A DNA stretch of 64,000 nucleotides from Strix aluco. Lineage: Eukaryota; Chordata; Aves; Strigiformes; Strigidae. Position 1 is the first letter of the stretch, and each line of letters starts with the position of its first letter. Under the pieces are notes generated by a model. The model ran no database searches, was not told the origin of the DNA, and was given only the letters and a program-made list of their open reading frames with translations. Shown here piece after piece: positions 1 to 13,153 of this stretch. A program made the translations under genes and the position numbers. The stretch is from NCBI RefSeq assembly GCF_031877795.1, contig NC_133942.1:2542001-2606000 (forward strand). The letters are read 5' to 3'.

Positions 1-1012
1 GCAGCCTGACATTTCAGGACCTTTTCCCTACTCAACATGCAGTGTATAATCCTTTGAGAAGTAGCAAGGAGTGGATGGGATCATGTGTCAGGAAACACTT
101 TTTTCTTTTGTTAGAGTAATGTCTTCTAAACACTTTTTTAGACAGCTTCAATGCTCCTTTCAATATATGAAAAACTTATTTATTCTTGACTGTCTTTAAA
201 TACTTTATTTAATACTTATTGAGGCTCAGAATGAAAAGCTACTAATATGTAGCATGTGTATTTGTTTCTTTCAACATGTTTTTGACATGTTTTCTTTAAT
301 TTGCTTTCAATGTGATATTTAGGAGCACCTGAATAATGAGAAACTGGAAGAAGTCTCCAAACAGTATGAGAAAGTGTGTAAAGGTCAGAAAAAGCCCTTC
401 TTGTGCCATTTTTTGGGTGTGGAATGGCAACATAATGAGTTGTGATGTTAACTAATTTGGAGAGTCTTGCATATTTATATTTTAAAATACTGAGAAACTC
501 CAACCTGGACATTAAAATGTTGTAGTCAGGAACTAATTTTTATTGAATCATTATTAGCAGGAATATTTGAAAGCAAAGAAACAGTCTTAGAATAAGAAAC
601 ATAAGCCCCAAAGAAAGGCTGGATTTGCTCTATCAGTGTTAACTTACTCGATATTGGTGTTTATTCGCCGCTTTAGCTGGCCATGTTAACAACATCGAAC
701 ACTGACACATGAACTAGCACAGTAACAGTTTCTGCAGGTTTGATAAACACTCAGCAGTTGAACAATAGTTAGTTTTTCATCAATACCAGCCTTAGTCTGA
801 TGTTAACACTGACATGCTCACCTAAATCAAGTTGATGAGAATCACTTCAGAATTCTGGATATGGAAAGTTCTGTAGAGATACTCTATTTCTTTCTAATAG
901 AGCTTTAGATCTCAGGAAATGGGGGAAATTACTTGTGATGAAGGCACTTTGGGAGAGAATGGTGGGAGCTAGGATGGGGGCTCATCTGTAAATTTATTTT
1001 CAGATCTGTGTG

Positions 1013-1418
1013 TGTTGAGGTTTGAGCTCAGCCGGCAGCCAGTCGCCATGTGGCAGCCGTTCACCTCCCCCCTCCCCGGTGAAACAGGGGAGGGACAAAA
1101 AGAGGAAAATTCGTAGGTTGAATAAAAAGAAAGAAATTTACTAAATATAACAAGAAAACAACAGTAACAATAGTGAGTCCAAAAAAATGGGTAAAATGCA
1201 GCAGTGTCTTACCAAGCATGGCAACCCCCCCCCCCCCCACCATAGCAGCACCCGACTGCACCCGAGACCGGCAGCGGCAGAGAGAGCCTGGCCCGGCTGT
1301 ACCCCCTGGGCACGGCATCGCCGGTGGGAAATACTCCAGTGAGCATTGGGACCACCCGCCAGCTGTGCTCCCTCTCAGCCCAGGGAAAGCTGACTCTGTC
1401 CTGGCCCAAATCAGGACA
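1013..1418 (-). mobile_element. ERVL-type solo LTR inserted in the KIF20B-like exon
   Basis: This is the reverse complement of an LTR related to the ERVL LTRs at 13154 and 18522: it shares the polypurine block, the stretch beginning TTGAATAAAAAGA, and the end CAGGACA. It runs TG...CA in minus orientation and is flanked by a perfect 5-bp target duplication GTGTG (1008-1012 and 1419-1423). It contains a run of about 15 C at 1226-1240. No internal retroviral sequence remains, so it is a solo LTR produced by LTR-LTR recombination. Confidence 0.88.
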
Positions 1419-1593
1419 GTGTGCAAAGGAAAAACTAATTGAAGATCTGCAGATGGCATTAGAAGAACAAGAACAGACTCAGATTAAACAAGGTCAAGTG
1501 CTTGAAGCCAAATTAGAAGAGACCAACAGATTAGTTCGGTGTAATCTCTCCATGCAAAGGGAACAAGGAGGCAAAATTGTTCTGGATGTATTG

Positions 1594-1611
1594 TATATAT
1601 ATATATATATA
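1594..1611. repeat. (TA)n microsatellite
   Basis: A pure TA run of about nine units just downstream of the LTR-split KIF20B-like exon. Confidence 0.9.
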
Positions 1612-2547
1612 GCTGCTTTAAATCTCTGTTTTGATTTGTTGAGTGTTATTTAGGCATTAATTGTATATAGGACATAACAAACTTCTAACAGTTAAAGGCT
1701 TCTGTTGTCCCTTTGTGGTCACAGCTGATAAATCCAAGTAACTTCAGTAGAAGGATGTGAATGTGGTCAATATACATTTAAACTGTGTGTTATATAACCT
1801 CATTTTGTGTACTGACTAGAACTGGAAGCATGGAAGCAGAAATACAGAGAGCTGAATAACCAGAGCAATAGTGACTGGCAGCAAAAGATGAGCAACACCA
1901 CGGAAAAAACAGAGATGAAAATGAGGAATTAATAAAGCTGCAAAAACAACTGAAGGTAAAATATGGTGATGTAATTCATACTTAGGTTTAAAACCATAAC
2001 TTTCATTTAGGAGTCTAAATTAGCAATTAATAGATTTCATTAAGTTTAAGCATAGCCTTGGGAAAATTAACTGCTAGGACTTTCCATTTTTATTCTTTCC
2101 TACAGTAAGACATGATTTCTGAGTTACTGGGTTTTTTTTTTAAAAAAGATTAAAATTAGCAGAGGGCCCAAGGAATCCCCAGTGTTAAATTCTAAAAGAC
2201 ACTATTATTTGGCTGGTTAAAACAAGGTCAGTCACTATTCAACACGGACAGTTAAAATTAAGATAGTGGGATTTTTAAAATTTTCAGCATTTGTCAGAGT
2301 GGTTCCATGAGGACAACATGTCATTATCAATGGAAGCCAAATTCAGACTACTCCAAATTTCACCCTGAAAATACGTAATTTGAGTAAATGAGATCTAATT
2401 TGTAACCTTTATTACTGTGTCCTGTGTTTTTTCCCTCTTTTGCATAACTTAGTATTGTTTGGGATCTCTTCTTTCCTTCTAGCTCATAAGATGCACACAC
2501 TCGTCTCTTCACAGAGCTGGTACTAGTCTGATAAAACTATACAAGTA

Positions 2548-2908
2548 TGTCCTGGTTTAACCAGGATAGGGTTAAGTTTCCCCAGCAGTGGGGGGGAGCT
2601 CTAGCCGGGTTATTCAGATACCATGGGGATGTCACATCCTGGCAGGTCACATTTTTCCTGGCGCGGAGCGCGGTGCACTCGTGGTTTTGTACATCGTGCT
2701 TCAAACTGCTGTATTGGTAGCTATTTTGCTCTGTTCATTGCTATCACTATTACTGTTATTGTTATTGTTGTTGTTTGTTGTGTTGCTATTGCACTGTTGT
2801 ATTAAACCTTTCCTTATTTCAGTCTTGGGGCTTTGTATTTCACTCCCTTTGTGGGGGAGGGGCAGCGGCCGCATGGTCTCAGACCCCGGCAGGGGCCAAA
2901 CCACTACA
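2548..2908 (+). mobile_element. ERVL-type solo LTR
   Basis: It starts TGTCCTGGTTTAACCAGGAT, matching the start of the ERVL LTR at 13154, and ends CCACTACA. A perfect 5-bp target duplication AAGTA flanks it (2543-2547 and 2909-2913). The interior holds a TTATTG-rich stretch and ATTAAA near 2802. No retroviral coding sequence is attached. It sits where missing KIF20B exons would be expected. Confidence 0.9.
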
Positions 2909-4770
2909 AAGTACATAGAGGAAATTGACTCAGCCTTGTGCTTCTGTCAGTACAAAGAAGTTAAGCCTGGTTTTCAATTCCTGTTGTATTTAGCATCCAG
3001 TGAAATCTGAATCCCAATTGATTTTTTTGGTGCTATTAAAATGTGTCCTTTCAGCTTTTGCATTTGAAGCTATAGAAAACTGTTTCTGGCTATAGAAGAC
3101 TGTGGTAGTCAAATACATACCACTTCTGAATTTTTATGTTTCAATTTCAGACTACATCTGTTTCATTTTTAAACTGGTTTTAATAAACCTTTATTCATTA
3201 AACCTTTATTCATTAATTTTGAGGTTCATAAACCAGTAAGATTTACGATAAAATTTTTCTTGTAGCAAAGAAGCTGATGGCAACAATAAACTCTCCCAAG
3301 TCTGCAGAACCAGAAAGTGCCAAAAGAAAGGAGCTCAAGCCAGCACGAGCTAAGAGAAAGCTGTGTTCAACGGACAGTTCTTGCCCTCTAGATGTCCCTG
3401 ATTCTTCGGTAAGTGATTACGGGTTAGTGTTCTGTCCGCTGTAATCTATTTCTGTAATCTTGGCTTAAAATAAACTATCGGGGGGACAGAACAAACTTGA
3501 TCGAGTCAAACTGCAGAAGAGGTTTGAAAGTACTGACTTATTTCTTGATTCTACCTGACCATTCCTTTTGGTCTTTTCTTCCCGATGCGTTACTTTAATT
3601 GTCTCTGTTTTCTCACCTCTCTTCTCTGCGGGTGACTGCTGACTTGCTGTATCACCCCGACAGTAGTCACAGAGACACTTCACATTTGGATTCTTAGATA
3701 CCTTAGCTGGGCTTGTGGAGTATTACTTTTTCCTCTAGTACAGCAGTTGAGTCTTAATTTGTTTTTCCAGTAGTTGGTGTTCGTTTAAGAGTAGCATAAA
3801 GGGATCATAGAAATAGAGACCATGAAGGAATCCATAGATTTGGAATAGCCTGACTGAAACACTGAAGAGAAAGGTCTGCGTGTACAGTGAACTTTGCAGG
3901 GCAAGTGAGCACCTGAGGTAATTTCTGATTCCTTTTCTGCCCAGCTGCTATTAGGGTTACTTTAGGATTTGGATACACCCATGCTTTTCAAAGCACAGTT
4001 TCAGTAGCCTTCTGGGTGTGCTTCAATTGCATTGCCCTGTCTAAGCCAGCCTATAGAGAGTCTTATAGGCCAGGGCTTGATGGACTGTTTCTGAAATCCA
4101 GCTTTATGGTTTTGTCAGTAACTAAAGTGCTGAGCGTGCTCTGGCTGTTAGAAGTACATCTCTTCATTCTGTCCAGTCCTTTTTCATTTGCTCTGGTGAG
4201 CATTTGCCCATACTGAGTTATTCTGTTGACTTTTCTGTAAACAGTGTGAATAGATGCAGCAGTAACCAAAATGCTGTCCACAGGAAGATGAAGAAAATGA
4301 CAGGAATGCAGGGCAAAAGAAGCTAAGGAGCTTGGAAGTGGAAGGAAAAGTTAAAGACTGAATCCTGGGAAATTCAGGAAGCTAAAGAAATTTAAGCTAA
4401 AAATACGTTTTCTGAACACTTCCCGTTTCACAAAATGAGTATTAGAGATAAGAAGTGAGAGCTGCTTTCAGATCACTGTTTTCTTTGGACTTTGATATTT
4501 GTTTCAGCAAAAAATGGAATTTTGTATGTTCCCAGCATTTGTTGCTTGTTATGATGCACTAAAATGGTGTCTCTGTTCTGGAGACCTCTGATAACAGGCA
4601 ACATTCATTCTGAAAACAGCTTCTGGGAAAAAACATGTTATTGGTTACGTGGGTCTAGAAGTGCATGTCATTTGTCCCTGAAGAAATGCTGAGTAACTCT
4701 TGAAATATCATCTTTTTCAGATCTTTATAGAAAAAAAGAGAAGGAAAGTGATCAGCCAATCTTCAAGTGA

Positions 4771-7700
4771 CAACTATGCTCAAAAACAGCGAAACAATCT
4801 TGCAAAAGCATGTTTGTATTTTCTAGTTAAGACATATTTACACTGTATTGTTTCAGGTCTATAGGAAGTAATAGGTACTTAGTCATGCTCCAAAGTCTTT
4901 ATCTAGATGTATAGAATTGTTCTGATGGTTTATGGTTCTGGTTCCATTAAAGCTGAAATACTGTTCAAGAAGTTTGTGTCTGAATCTTTTTTTTTTTAGG
5001 AATGGTGTCTCTGGAAGTGTTCATAATTTATCCATTGTGCAGTAAGAACTATGCCTGTGTGGAATGGTTTAAGTTGGTTTTTTCAGCTGGCCAATATACC
5101 TACCATAACTTTTAATGAAAAAAAAATGAGTATGCAACAAATTCTGTGAAGTGACAAAAAAAGGAATTGGCACTATGTGGAGAAATATGATGTTTTTCAT
5201 CACTTGTGTGATTTTAACTGTCTTCTATTTACTCTTCTAAAGTAATTTATAAGCAAATATTCTTTCTTTGGGGATTATAATATCCATAAATAATTATAAT
5301 CTGCTATTAAAGTGACCCACTCTCAGACATTTGACATTTTATTCCAACCATCCAGTTCTGCTCAACTAGAACAGCTATATGTAGTAAGGTTTCAGCTTAT
5401 AATCAGTGACTGAGTAAACATTTAAAACGCTTTTGGTTTCACCAATGTAGCATTTACTGAAGTCACAGGCAGTGACTGTATTTCATAGGATTTTGCACTG
5501 TTCGAGGAACAGTCCTGATCATCTTTCAGGAAGAGCTGAAATTGCATTGACAAGGACCTGCTGTTGGCATGGATGAAACAAGACAGTCCCAGTAAGTATC
5601 TTTGTTTAAAGAATTCCTTATCGGTCTGTTTTGCACATATATAGTGTTCAGCACCATAGGAAGAATATATTGTCTACAAGATTGCCTTTTGAGGTTTGGT
5701 ATAGTCTTGACCACAAAAATTTTTCAGAAATTCTCTGTTAACATCGAGTCTGAGATTTTTTTTTTTGTTCCCTCCCTCCAAGCTGTACTGGTTCATCAGC
5801 AACAACCAGCTGGTCTGTAGAGGCAGTGATAGTTTGCTCATACAGCCAGATAAGTGCTGCTTATTTCTGATAGTACAGCTGCAACTTTACTGTCCTTTTG
5901 AAATGATTCCATGATTTAAGTTATAAGTGGGGTTTTCTGTTTGTTTTCTTGGACTGCTGCTCTCTGTCTTTTGTTTGATTGAAGAAAAAAAGAATTGGGT
6001 TGACTCAAACATGAGATTAAAGTTGATTTTCTTGAGAGGAAAAAAAGGGACTTTGAATACCTGTTGCAGTTTAGCTTTACCAAATCTGATACCTTTAAAA
6101 ATGCATATCAATGTAAAAATGGTCATTAGAAATCTTTTTAGTAGAAGTAGTTTTCCTTTCATCTTTATGTGACAGTAACTTAAATGTGACAACAGTGCCG
6201 TGAGTCAATTCAGTGGCAACAAACTCTGATATGTTTTTCTCTGCTGTTATCCAGTAGATTGTCTGAGCATGAAATGTCTTTTCATAAGGATAATGCACAG
6301 TTCTGTAGATCTGACTTGTAAGATCAGATTCTCATACTGTCTTTTCTCTAGTTTCATGGCTGTAAAATGGAGTTGTACCCCTGTACTCTTCAACAAAGAT
6401 TGATACTTTATTCTTTCTAACTTGAAAGTGGCAAAGTGAGCCTGATCCCCAAACCATTCAGTTCTTCCATTGCTTCAAGTTTTTGTCTTCATCTTCTGTC
6501 TGTGTGAAGGAGAACTTCGATTTCCTTGTCATGCTTGGTATTGTCATCTTCTTTCTTCCCTCTTTTCATTCTAATAGAAAGATGTAAAATCCAGGTGATG
6601 ATCAGGTAATTCTAAACAAAAATAAATGCAATATCACTTAGTATCTCTTTACAGGCAGGATTTTATACTTTGAGCCTCTTTGTCCTTCCCGAGATCTTCC
6701 ATTTTCTGCTATCTGTGGTCCAGATACCTGGACTGATCTCTTTCAGGGCTATAGAAGAGCACAGCAGTGAGGATTCTTGCCTCATGTAGGTGCTAGCTGG
6801 TCATTTTACAGAAGTCTCATAGCTGGAGACAGTAAATATATACAAGGTGAAGTTGTATAACAGTCAAACAGTAGGACAGTACTTGGAATATTTATTCTTT
6901 GTCTTTCTCTTAACGTTGTGTCTGGTTTTCTCCATTTTTAGCAGATGTTCTCAGTCAGCTGTTCATCTCAGCCCTTGCTGCTTTCTCTGAACAGCTTCAG
7001 TTAATTTTAGAACCCATCAGCATGTGCCTGTTTAGCTGGATTGTTCCTTCCATTGTGTATAACCTGGCACTTGCCTGCAGTGAAATTCATATGTCATCGT
7101 GCTGCCTTGAATGACAGTTTGATTGCTTATTAAATCATCAAATGGCCTTATAGCTCTTATTTCACCAGAAAACATTTGCAAGGTAAGCGCAGGATTAGAA
7201 GAATGCTGAATTACTGGATTGTTGCATGTAGGATTTCTTTATTGATTCACATGTGTGGAAGTAATAGAAATATCTTCAGCCATTCGACATCTCTGAAATT
7301 GCTGATTGATAGAGTTCTTCTCCCTATCAAATACAATATTTCATAGTTTCAAGTAACTTGTGCTTCTTTCTGATTTTGTTGGTAAATATCAAGTGACAAA
7401 ACATTCAACAGTTTATTTCAATGACTCTGGTAAATTTTAGTTATCTGTGCAGCTAACTAGGAAGTAGAATCTCTCAACTTAGTCAAGCCATGTGACACTC
7501 GGGGGTGCCCCTGTATTTCCACCTGTATTGCCAGTTTTTCTATGTTCTTGTATTTACTAAAATTCTATCCGTGTTGCTGAGCTAGCTGGAGGCTGTATGA
7601 CAACCTGTTTTTTCTGGAAGTCACTTGAATGGGTGTTTTCAGTATAACCTGGCCATTAGAGTAGCTATATATACATGTACAAAAGTGTTGTCTGCTTCCC

Positions 7701-9670
7701 TTACCCTGTTTTTCTGTCCCTAAGGTAGCCTTTGCAACTGCAAGAATTGCACTGAATTAACTTCCTTCAGAGGTGGAGACTTGGTTATCAAACTCCGTGG
7801 TTACTGATTTTGAATATATACAGAAATGAAGCATGTTCCTTTTGCTTTGGTCAAGGGGTGGTGATTTCTGTGCTTCCTGCAGCTCTTGGAGTTTGAGCCT
7901 GTGTGTTGGTAGCCTAGAAAATGGGTCAGACTTTGTGTACCACCTTTGTCTATGTCAGGATTATCAATTATTTCCTGAGCAGGAAGAGCATGGGAGTGAT
8001 ATGAAGGGAAAAAAAAGAATTCAAGCAAAGAGGGTTTTTTTGATACTGTCCCATATAAAGGTGTTCACTTTCAGTTCTTTGGAAGTAATGGGAAATAATT
8101 TTTTTCCTGGTCAATACTGAGACTGGCTTGGTATTGTCATTCTTTCAGCTCCTCTGGACAGCAAAGCAAAAAGGTGTTTTAGGACATCATTTCCCTTTTG
8201 CCTTCTGACTTTTTCTGGTAAGTACTGTAACTGATTAAAAGCTGAGCATGAATATGCCTACTCTTTAATTTAGTCTTACCTTAGTGTAAGGTTCATCAGT
8301 CAGCTTGCAGAGCACAGAGAATTAGTGTTAGTCTATTAATGGAGGAGAGCTCAATTCTTTACCTAGCAAAGACCAAAGGCAAGCACCATTTCATGGAAGT
8401 TTGGTCTATATTTTCACATGGAGAAGACATCTGGTAATACTTAAACTTTTCTTGTTCTCTTCAGAACTTCCTTGGCCGCAGGAAGGTTGTACTCCAGCAG
8501 TGTTGTGTGATGCGTGTATCGCTGCAGTGCTGGCTGACGAGGGGAATACAAGCTTCTGTGTATGGAGTGGGGTCGTGCACTGCTGGTGTGCTGAGAGAAC
8601 TCAAATCCCACAAAGGAAAGTCTCCTGGGGTACCAACAGTGACTTCCACTGGTTTGCGCCCCCCCCCCCCCCCATCCCCCCACATTTGAGTAAATCTAGT
8701 TTCTGAAACTATCTGGAATAGGGCAACCTAGTTCAGTATCAATCTCTTCTATGCACTGAAAACTTTTGATACTTAAAGTTTCTGTTTCCCAAGAGAATAA
8801 GCTTATAACCTTATAACTTTAATAACAGTCTTTTAAGACCTGGCCTCTCTTCATTGGTGTTTTGTTTTCCCACACAAGGAAGGAAAGTCTTTTGTCATAT
8901 GTAACACCTGAATCCTGCAAAGTGCCTTGTACAGCAACACCACTGGCTTTGAAGAGTTCCTTTTGAGCACATCACGCTGGGGATAATTCCTAGAAAATAG
9001 CCTATTCTAGTGTCAAGCTGCTCCAACTTTTCCAGTGGTTAAGCCTCATGTCGAAAAGACTATTCCTTACTCAACTTCAGCTTGTTTGGGGTGAACACTT
9101 TTTCTTTTGCCGTGCTCATGGCACTCCAGTTACAGACATAATCAAGTTTTCTGGAAGGAAAATATGAGGACACTACTTCATATAGGTCAAACTTTTCTCT
9201 TTGACAAAAGAAAACAAGGAGGAACAGTGGCACCATTTGATCAGACAGCTCATAAAGTGAGGGGAACTGTTTCTGGAGTTGAGAGTGAGAAAAGGGAGCA
9301 GAATATTTTTGGGGTGATTTTTCAGTAATAGGGTAGCTTTCCATAGATAATGTAAGTACTTGAATGTTAATGAAACTTGATTAGTGCTGTGAGAGAGGAA
9401 AAATAAAAATATTTTTAGTAAAATATGCTTACTTGGGTTTCTGCAGTTACTATGTCTCACGTAAGACAGCAAAATCCCCAGGAGATGGCACCGAGGCACT
9501 GCTCGAGATTGCCAGTCTCCACGCCAGGAATTTTATCTGGGAGGTGCAGAGGCGTGGAAATGTTTTACTTTGTTTTAAACTAACCCATTTTGCAGCCTAT
9601 TTAGCCAAACTGCATAAAAAGTGCAGAATGGGACTCTGCTGGACTAAATTCACTTGGCAAATTCCTAGTC
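4771..9670. other. No recognisable gene; AT-rich unique-looking DNA
   Basis: Nearly 5 kb of AT-rich sequence. All open frames are short and show no family I recognise. AATAAA-like sites and T-rich tracts are scattered. A poly-C run of about 17 lies near 8659-8676. No tRNA, LTR or LINE boundary was recognised, although old decayed repeats could be missed by eye. Confidence 0.5.
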
Positions 9671-10190
9671 ACAGAATCACAGAATCACCTGGGTTGGAAA
9701 AGACCTTGAAGATCATCCAGTCCAACCATTGACCTAAAACTGACAGATCCCAACTACACCAGATCCCTCAGCGCTGGGTCAACCCGACTTTTAAACCCCT
9801 CCAGGGATGGGGACTCCACCACCTCCTGGGCAGCCCATTCCAACGCCTGACTACCCGTTCTGTAAAGAAATGCTTCCTAATATCCAGTCTAAACCTTCCC
9901 TGGAGCAATTTGAGGCCATTACCTCTTGTCCTATCGCTTATGACTTAGTTAAAGAGACTCATCCCCCCTCTCTGCACCCTCCTTTCAGGGAGTTGTAGAG
10001 GGCCATGAGTTCCCCCCTCAGCCTCCTCTTCTCCAAACAAACAACCCCAGTTCCCTCAGCCACTCCTCATACGACATGTGCTTCAGACCCTGCACCAGCT
10101 CCGTTGCCCTTCTCTGGACACGCTCGAGTCATTCAATGGCCTTTTTGTAGTGAGGGGCCCAAAACTGAACCCACTCATCGAGGGGCGGCC

Positions 10191-11804
10191 TCACCAGTGC
10201 TGAGTACAGGGGTAAGATCCCTTCCCTGTCCCTGCTGGCCAGCTAGTGCTGATACAAGCCAGGATGCCATTGGCCTTCTTGGCCACCTGGGCACACTGCT
10301 GGCTCATGTTCAGCCGGCTGTCAATCAACACCCCCAGGTCCCTCTCTGACTGGCAGCTCTCCAGCCACTCCTCCCCAAGCCTGTAGCGCTGCTGGGGGTT
10401 GTTGTGGCCCAAATGCAGCACCCGGCATTTGGCCTTATTGAACTTCATACAGTTGGCCTCAGCCCATCGCTCCAGCCTGTCCAGATCTCTCTGCAGAGCC
10501 TCCCTACCCTCGAGCAGATCAACACTCCCACCCAGCTTGGTGTCATCTGCAAACTTACTGAGGGTGCACTCGATCCCCTCGTCTAGATCATCAATAAAGA
10601 TGTTAAACAGGAGTGGCCCCAAAACCGAGCCCTGGGGGACACCACTTGTGACCGGCCACCAACCGGATTTAACTCCGTTCACCACAACTCTCTGGGCCCG
10701 GCCATCCAGCCAGTTTTTCACCCAGCAAAGCGTGCGATCATCCAAGCCTTGAGCAGCCAGTTTCACCAGAAGAATGTTGTGGGAAACGGTGTCAAAGGCC
10801 TTGCTAAAGTCAAGGTAAACTACATCCACAGACTTTCCCTCATCCAATAAGCAGGTCACCCTGTCATAGAAGGAGATCAGGTTTGTCAAGCAGGACCTGC
10901 CTTTCATAAACCCATGCTGACTGGGCCTGATCCCCTGGTTGTCCTGCATGTGTTGTAAGATGGTACTCTGGATGAGCTGCTCCCTCAGCTTCCCAGGCAT
11001 CGACGTCAAGCTGACAGGCCTGTAATTTCCTGGATCATCCTTCCGACCCTTCTTATAGATGGGCGTCACATTGCCCAGTTTCCAATCTGTCAGGACCTCC
11101 CTGGTCAGCCAGGACTGCTGGTAAATGATGGAAAGCAGCTTGGCGAGCACCCCAGCCAGCTCCTTCAGCACCCTCGGGTGTATCCCATCCAGTCCCATAG
11201 ACTTGTGTGTGTCTATGTGATGCAATAGGTCACTGACTCTCTCCTGGATTGCGGGGGAGTCGTTCTCCCAGTCTCTGTCCTCTGGCTGAGGAGGCTGGAT
11301 TCCCTCAATACAACTAGTCTTGCTATTAAAGATGGAGGCAAAGAAGGCATTAAAGACCTCAGCCTTCTCCTCATCGCTTGTTACCATGTTTCCTCCTGCA
11401 TCTAGCAGGGGATGGATACTCTCCCTGGTCTTTCTTTTGCTACTGACATACTTATAGAACCATTTCTTGTTATCCTTGATTGCTGAAGCCAGATTAATTT
11501 CCAGCTGGGCTTTGGACCTCCTGATTTCCGCCCTGCATAGCCTCACAGCCTCTTTGTAATCACTGTGAGTGGCTAGTCCCTTCTTCCAAAGGCTGTAAAC
11601 TCTCCTTTTCTCCCTGAGTTCCAGCCAAAGCTCCCTGTTCAGCCAGGGTGGTCTTCTCTGTCGCCAGCTTCTCTTACAGCACCTGGGGACCGCCTGCTCC
11701 TGAGCCTTTAACGCTTCCTTCTTAAAGAGTGCCCAGCCTTCCTGGACCCCTATACCCTTCAGGATCATCTCCCAAGGGATCCTTTCAAGCAAGTGCCTAA
11801 ACAA
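10191..11804 (-). pseudogene. CR1 ORF2, reverse transcriptase part
   Basis: A 537-residue open frame carrying the LINE reverse transcriptase. Visible motifs are [20 protein letters not shown] (fingers), [14 protein letters not shown] (first catalytic Asp block), [17 protein letters not shown] and FADDTKL (catalytic YADD-type box). The C-terminal end [14 protein letters not shown] then leaves frame, so the normal tail is lost. An in-frame stop just upstream, near 11820, separates it from the endonuclease. The family copies RNA at a nicked target site; here the protein is interrupted. The start at 11804 is only the first Met after the break, not a true start. Confidence 0.93.
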
Positions 11805-11906
11805 GACAAAGTCAGCCCTTTAGAAGTCCAGGACGTCAGTTCTGCTTAGTCCTCTCCTGGCCTCTCTAAGAATAGAGAACTCTTATTATTTCATGATCGC
11901 TGTGCC

Positions 11907-12536
11907 CTAGTCATCCTCTGACCGCCACATCATCCACCAGTCCTTCTCTGTTGACAAAGAACAGGTGGCACCTTCTCTGGTTGGTTCTCTCACCAGCTGT
12001 GTTAGGAAGTTGTCTCCCACACATTCCAGGAATCTCTGGAACTGGTCCAACTCTGCTGTGTTGTATTTCCAGCAGATGTCTGGGAAGTTGAAGTCTCCCA
12101 CAAGAACAAGGGCAAGTGATCATGAGATTTCTCCTAAGCACCTATAGAATATTTCATCCACCTCTCTGTCGTGGGTGGGTGGTCTATAGTAGACTCCTAC
12201 TACATGTGCCCTGTTGGCCTTCCCCCTGATTCTAACACAAAGACACTCTACCCTGTCTTCACTGCACTTGTACTCAAGGCAATCATAACAGTCCCTAACA
12301 TACAGCGCCACCCCACCACCTCTCCTTCCTTGTCTGTCCCTCCTAAAGAGCTTGTAGCCATCAACTGGCACACTCCAGTCATGGGAGACATCCCACCATG
12401 TTTCTGTGATAGCCACAACATCATAATTTTCCTGTTTCATCACGGCTTCAAGCTCCTCCTGTTTGTTACCCATGCTGTGTGCATTGGTATACATGCACTT
12501 CAGATGGGCTGATGTTTTGCCCCCTTCCCCCTTCAA
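11907..12536 (-). pseudogene. CR1 ORF2, AP-endonuclease part
   Basis: The N-terminal endonuclease of CR1 ORF2, in two frames. The segment 12120-12536 has the Asn block (YTNAHSMGNKQEELE), the Glu block (AITETWWD) and VGVYYRPPTHD. The segment 11907-12101 has GDFNFPDI, the next catalytic block. A frameshift near 12100-12120 separates them, and a further break follows before the reverse transcriptase. In an intact element this enzyme nicks genomic DNA to prime reverse transcription. Confidence 0.88.
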
Positions 12537-12538
12537 AT

Positions 12539-13153
12539 CTAGTTTAAAGCTCTGTCAATGAGCCCAGCTAACTCCTGTCCCAAGATCCTCTTCCCCCTCT
12601 GGGACAGGTGCATTCCATCTAATGCCAAAAGGTCTGGTGCCCTGTATGCCAACCCAGGATTGAAAAATCCAAAGCCCTGACAGTAACACCAGTCTTGGAG
12701 CCACAAGTTCATCTGCTGAGTTCTCCGGTATTCTTCTTCATCCATCCCCCCAACTGAAGGGATGGAGGAGAACACAATATGTGCCCCCGACCCCTTAATC
12801 AGTTTCCCCAAGGCCCTGAAATCTCTCTTCATCACTTTAGGACTTCTCCTGGTAATGTCGTCACTACCTACCTGAAAAACCAGGGGAGGGTAATAGTCCT
12901 TGGGTCTCACTAGAGCAGGGAGTTTTGCCTTGAGGTCCTTGACCCAGGCCGCAGGGAGGCAGCAGACTTCCCTATGAAGCGGGTCTGGTCTGCATATGGG
13001 GCCTGAGACACCCCTCAGAATAGAGACACCCACTACAATGACTCTTCTGGGGTTCTTTTTAGAACTGGTTTTAATACCTGGTCTAGAATGACCCAACCTT
13101 GGTGGACCTTGGTCTTCCTCCTTGTTTGTCTCATTCTCTTCCTCCTTCTCTTC
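12539..13153 (-). pseudogene. CR1 ORF1, C-terminal SGNH-like domain
   Basis: The open frame reads VIVVGVSILRG near its start and DGMHLSQRGKRIL near its end, the block I and block V pattern of the SGNH/esterase-like domain in CR1 ORF1. It ends at 12539, three bases from the next coding segment. Upstream it is cut at 13154 by the ERVL LTR, and the rest of ORF1 is found at 18913-19340. The apparent Met at 13189 lies inside the LTR and is not the real start. Confidence 0.85.

Larger units (their letters stand above)
323..4770 (+). pseudogene. KIF20B: KIF20B-like kinesin, 3' end, broken multi-exon copy
   Basis: KIF20B is a plus-end kinesin-6 motor acting in cytokinesis; only the C-terminal coiled coil and tail are here. 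Recognisable exons: 1004-1538 (interrupted by an LTR at 1013-1418; reads IEDLQMALEEQEQTQ then VLEAKLEE, close to the human tail), 1820-1955 (LEAWKQKYRELNNQ, then LQKQLK), 3266-3408 (KKLMATINSPKSAEPESAKR and RAKRKLCS; AG/GT borders intact) and 4721-4770. A possible extra exon is 323-383 (AG and GT borders, coiled-coil-like EKLEEVSKQYEK). Breaks: an LTR lies inside the first coiled-coil exon; exon 1820-1955 shifts frame before LIKLQKQLK; the exons expected between the coiled coil and the tail are absent from 1956-3265; the last exon shifts frame in an A run and stops at TGA 4768, just before a KTAK-like tail. I read this as a pseudogene or decayed duplicate rather than the active gene. The gene identity rests on remembered human sequence. 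Confidence 0.8.

Noticed and set aside
1061-1459. Open frames over the LTR at 1013-1418
   Set aside because: They lie wholly or largely in the solo LTR and its C run and are not genes.
4283-4361. Possible extra KIF20B exon after CCACAG (EDEENDRNAGQKK)
   Set aside because: The sequence is acidic and open to a TGA, but the acceptor lacks a pyrimidine tract, there is no donor, and it does not match the tail I remember.
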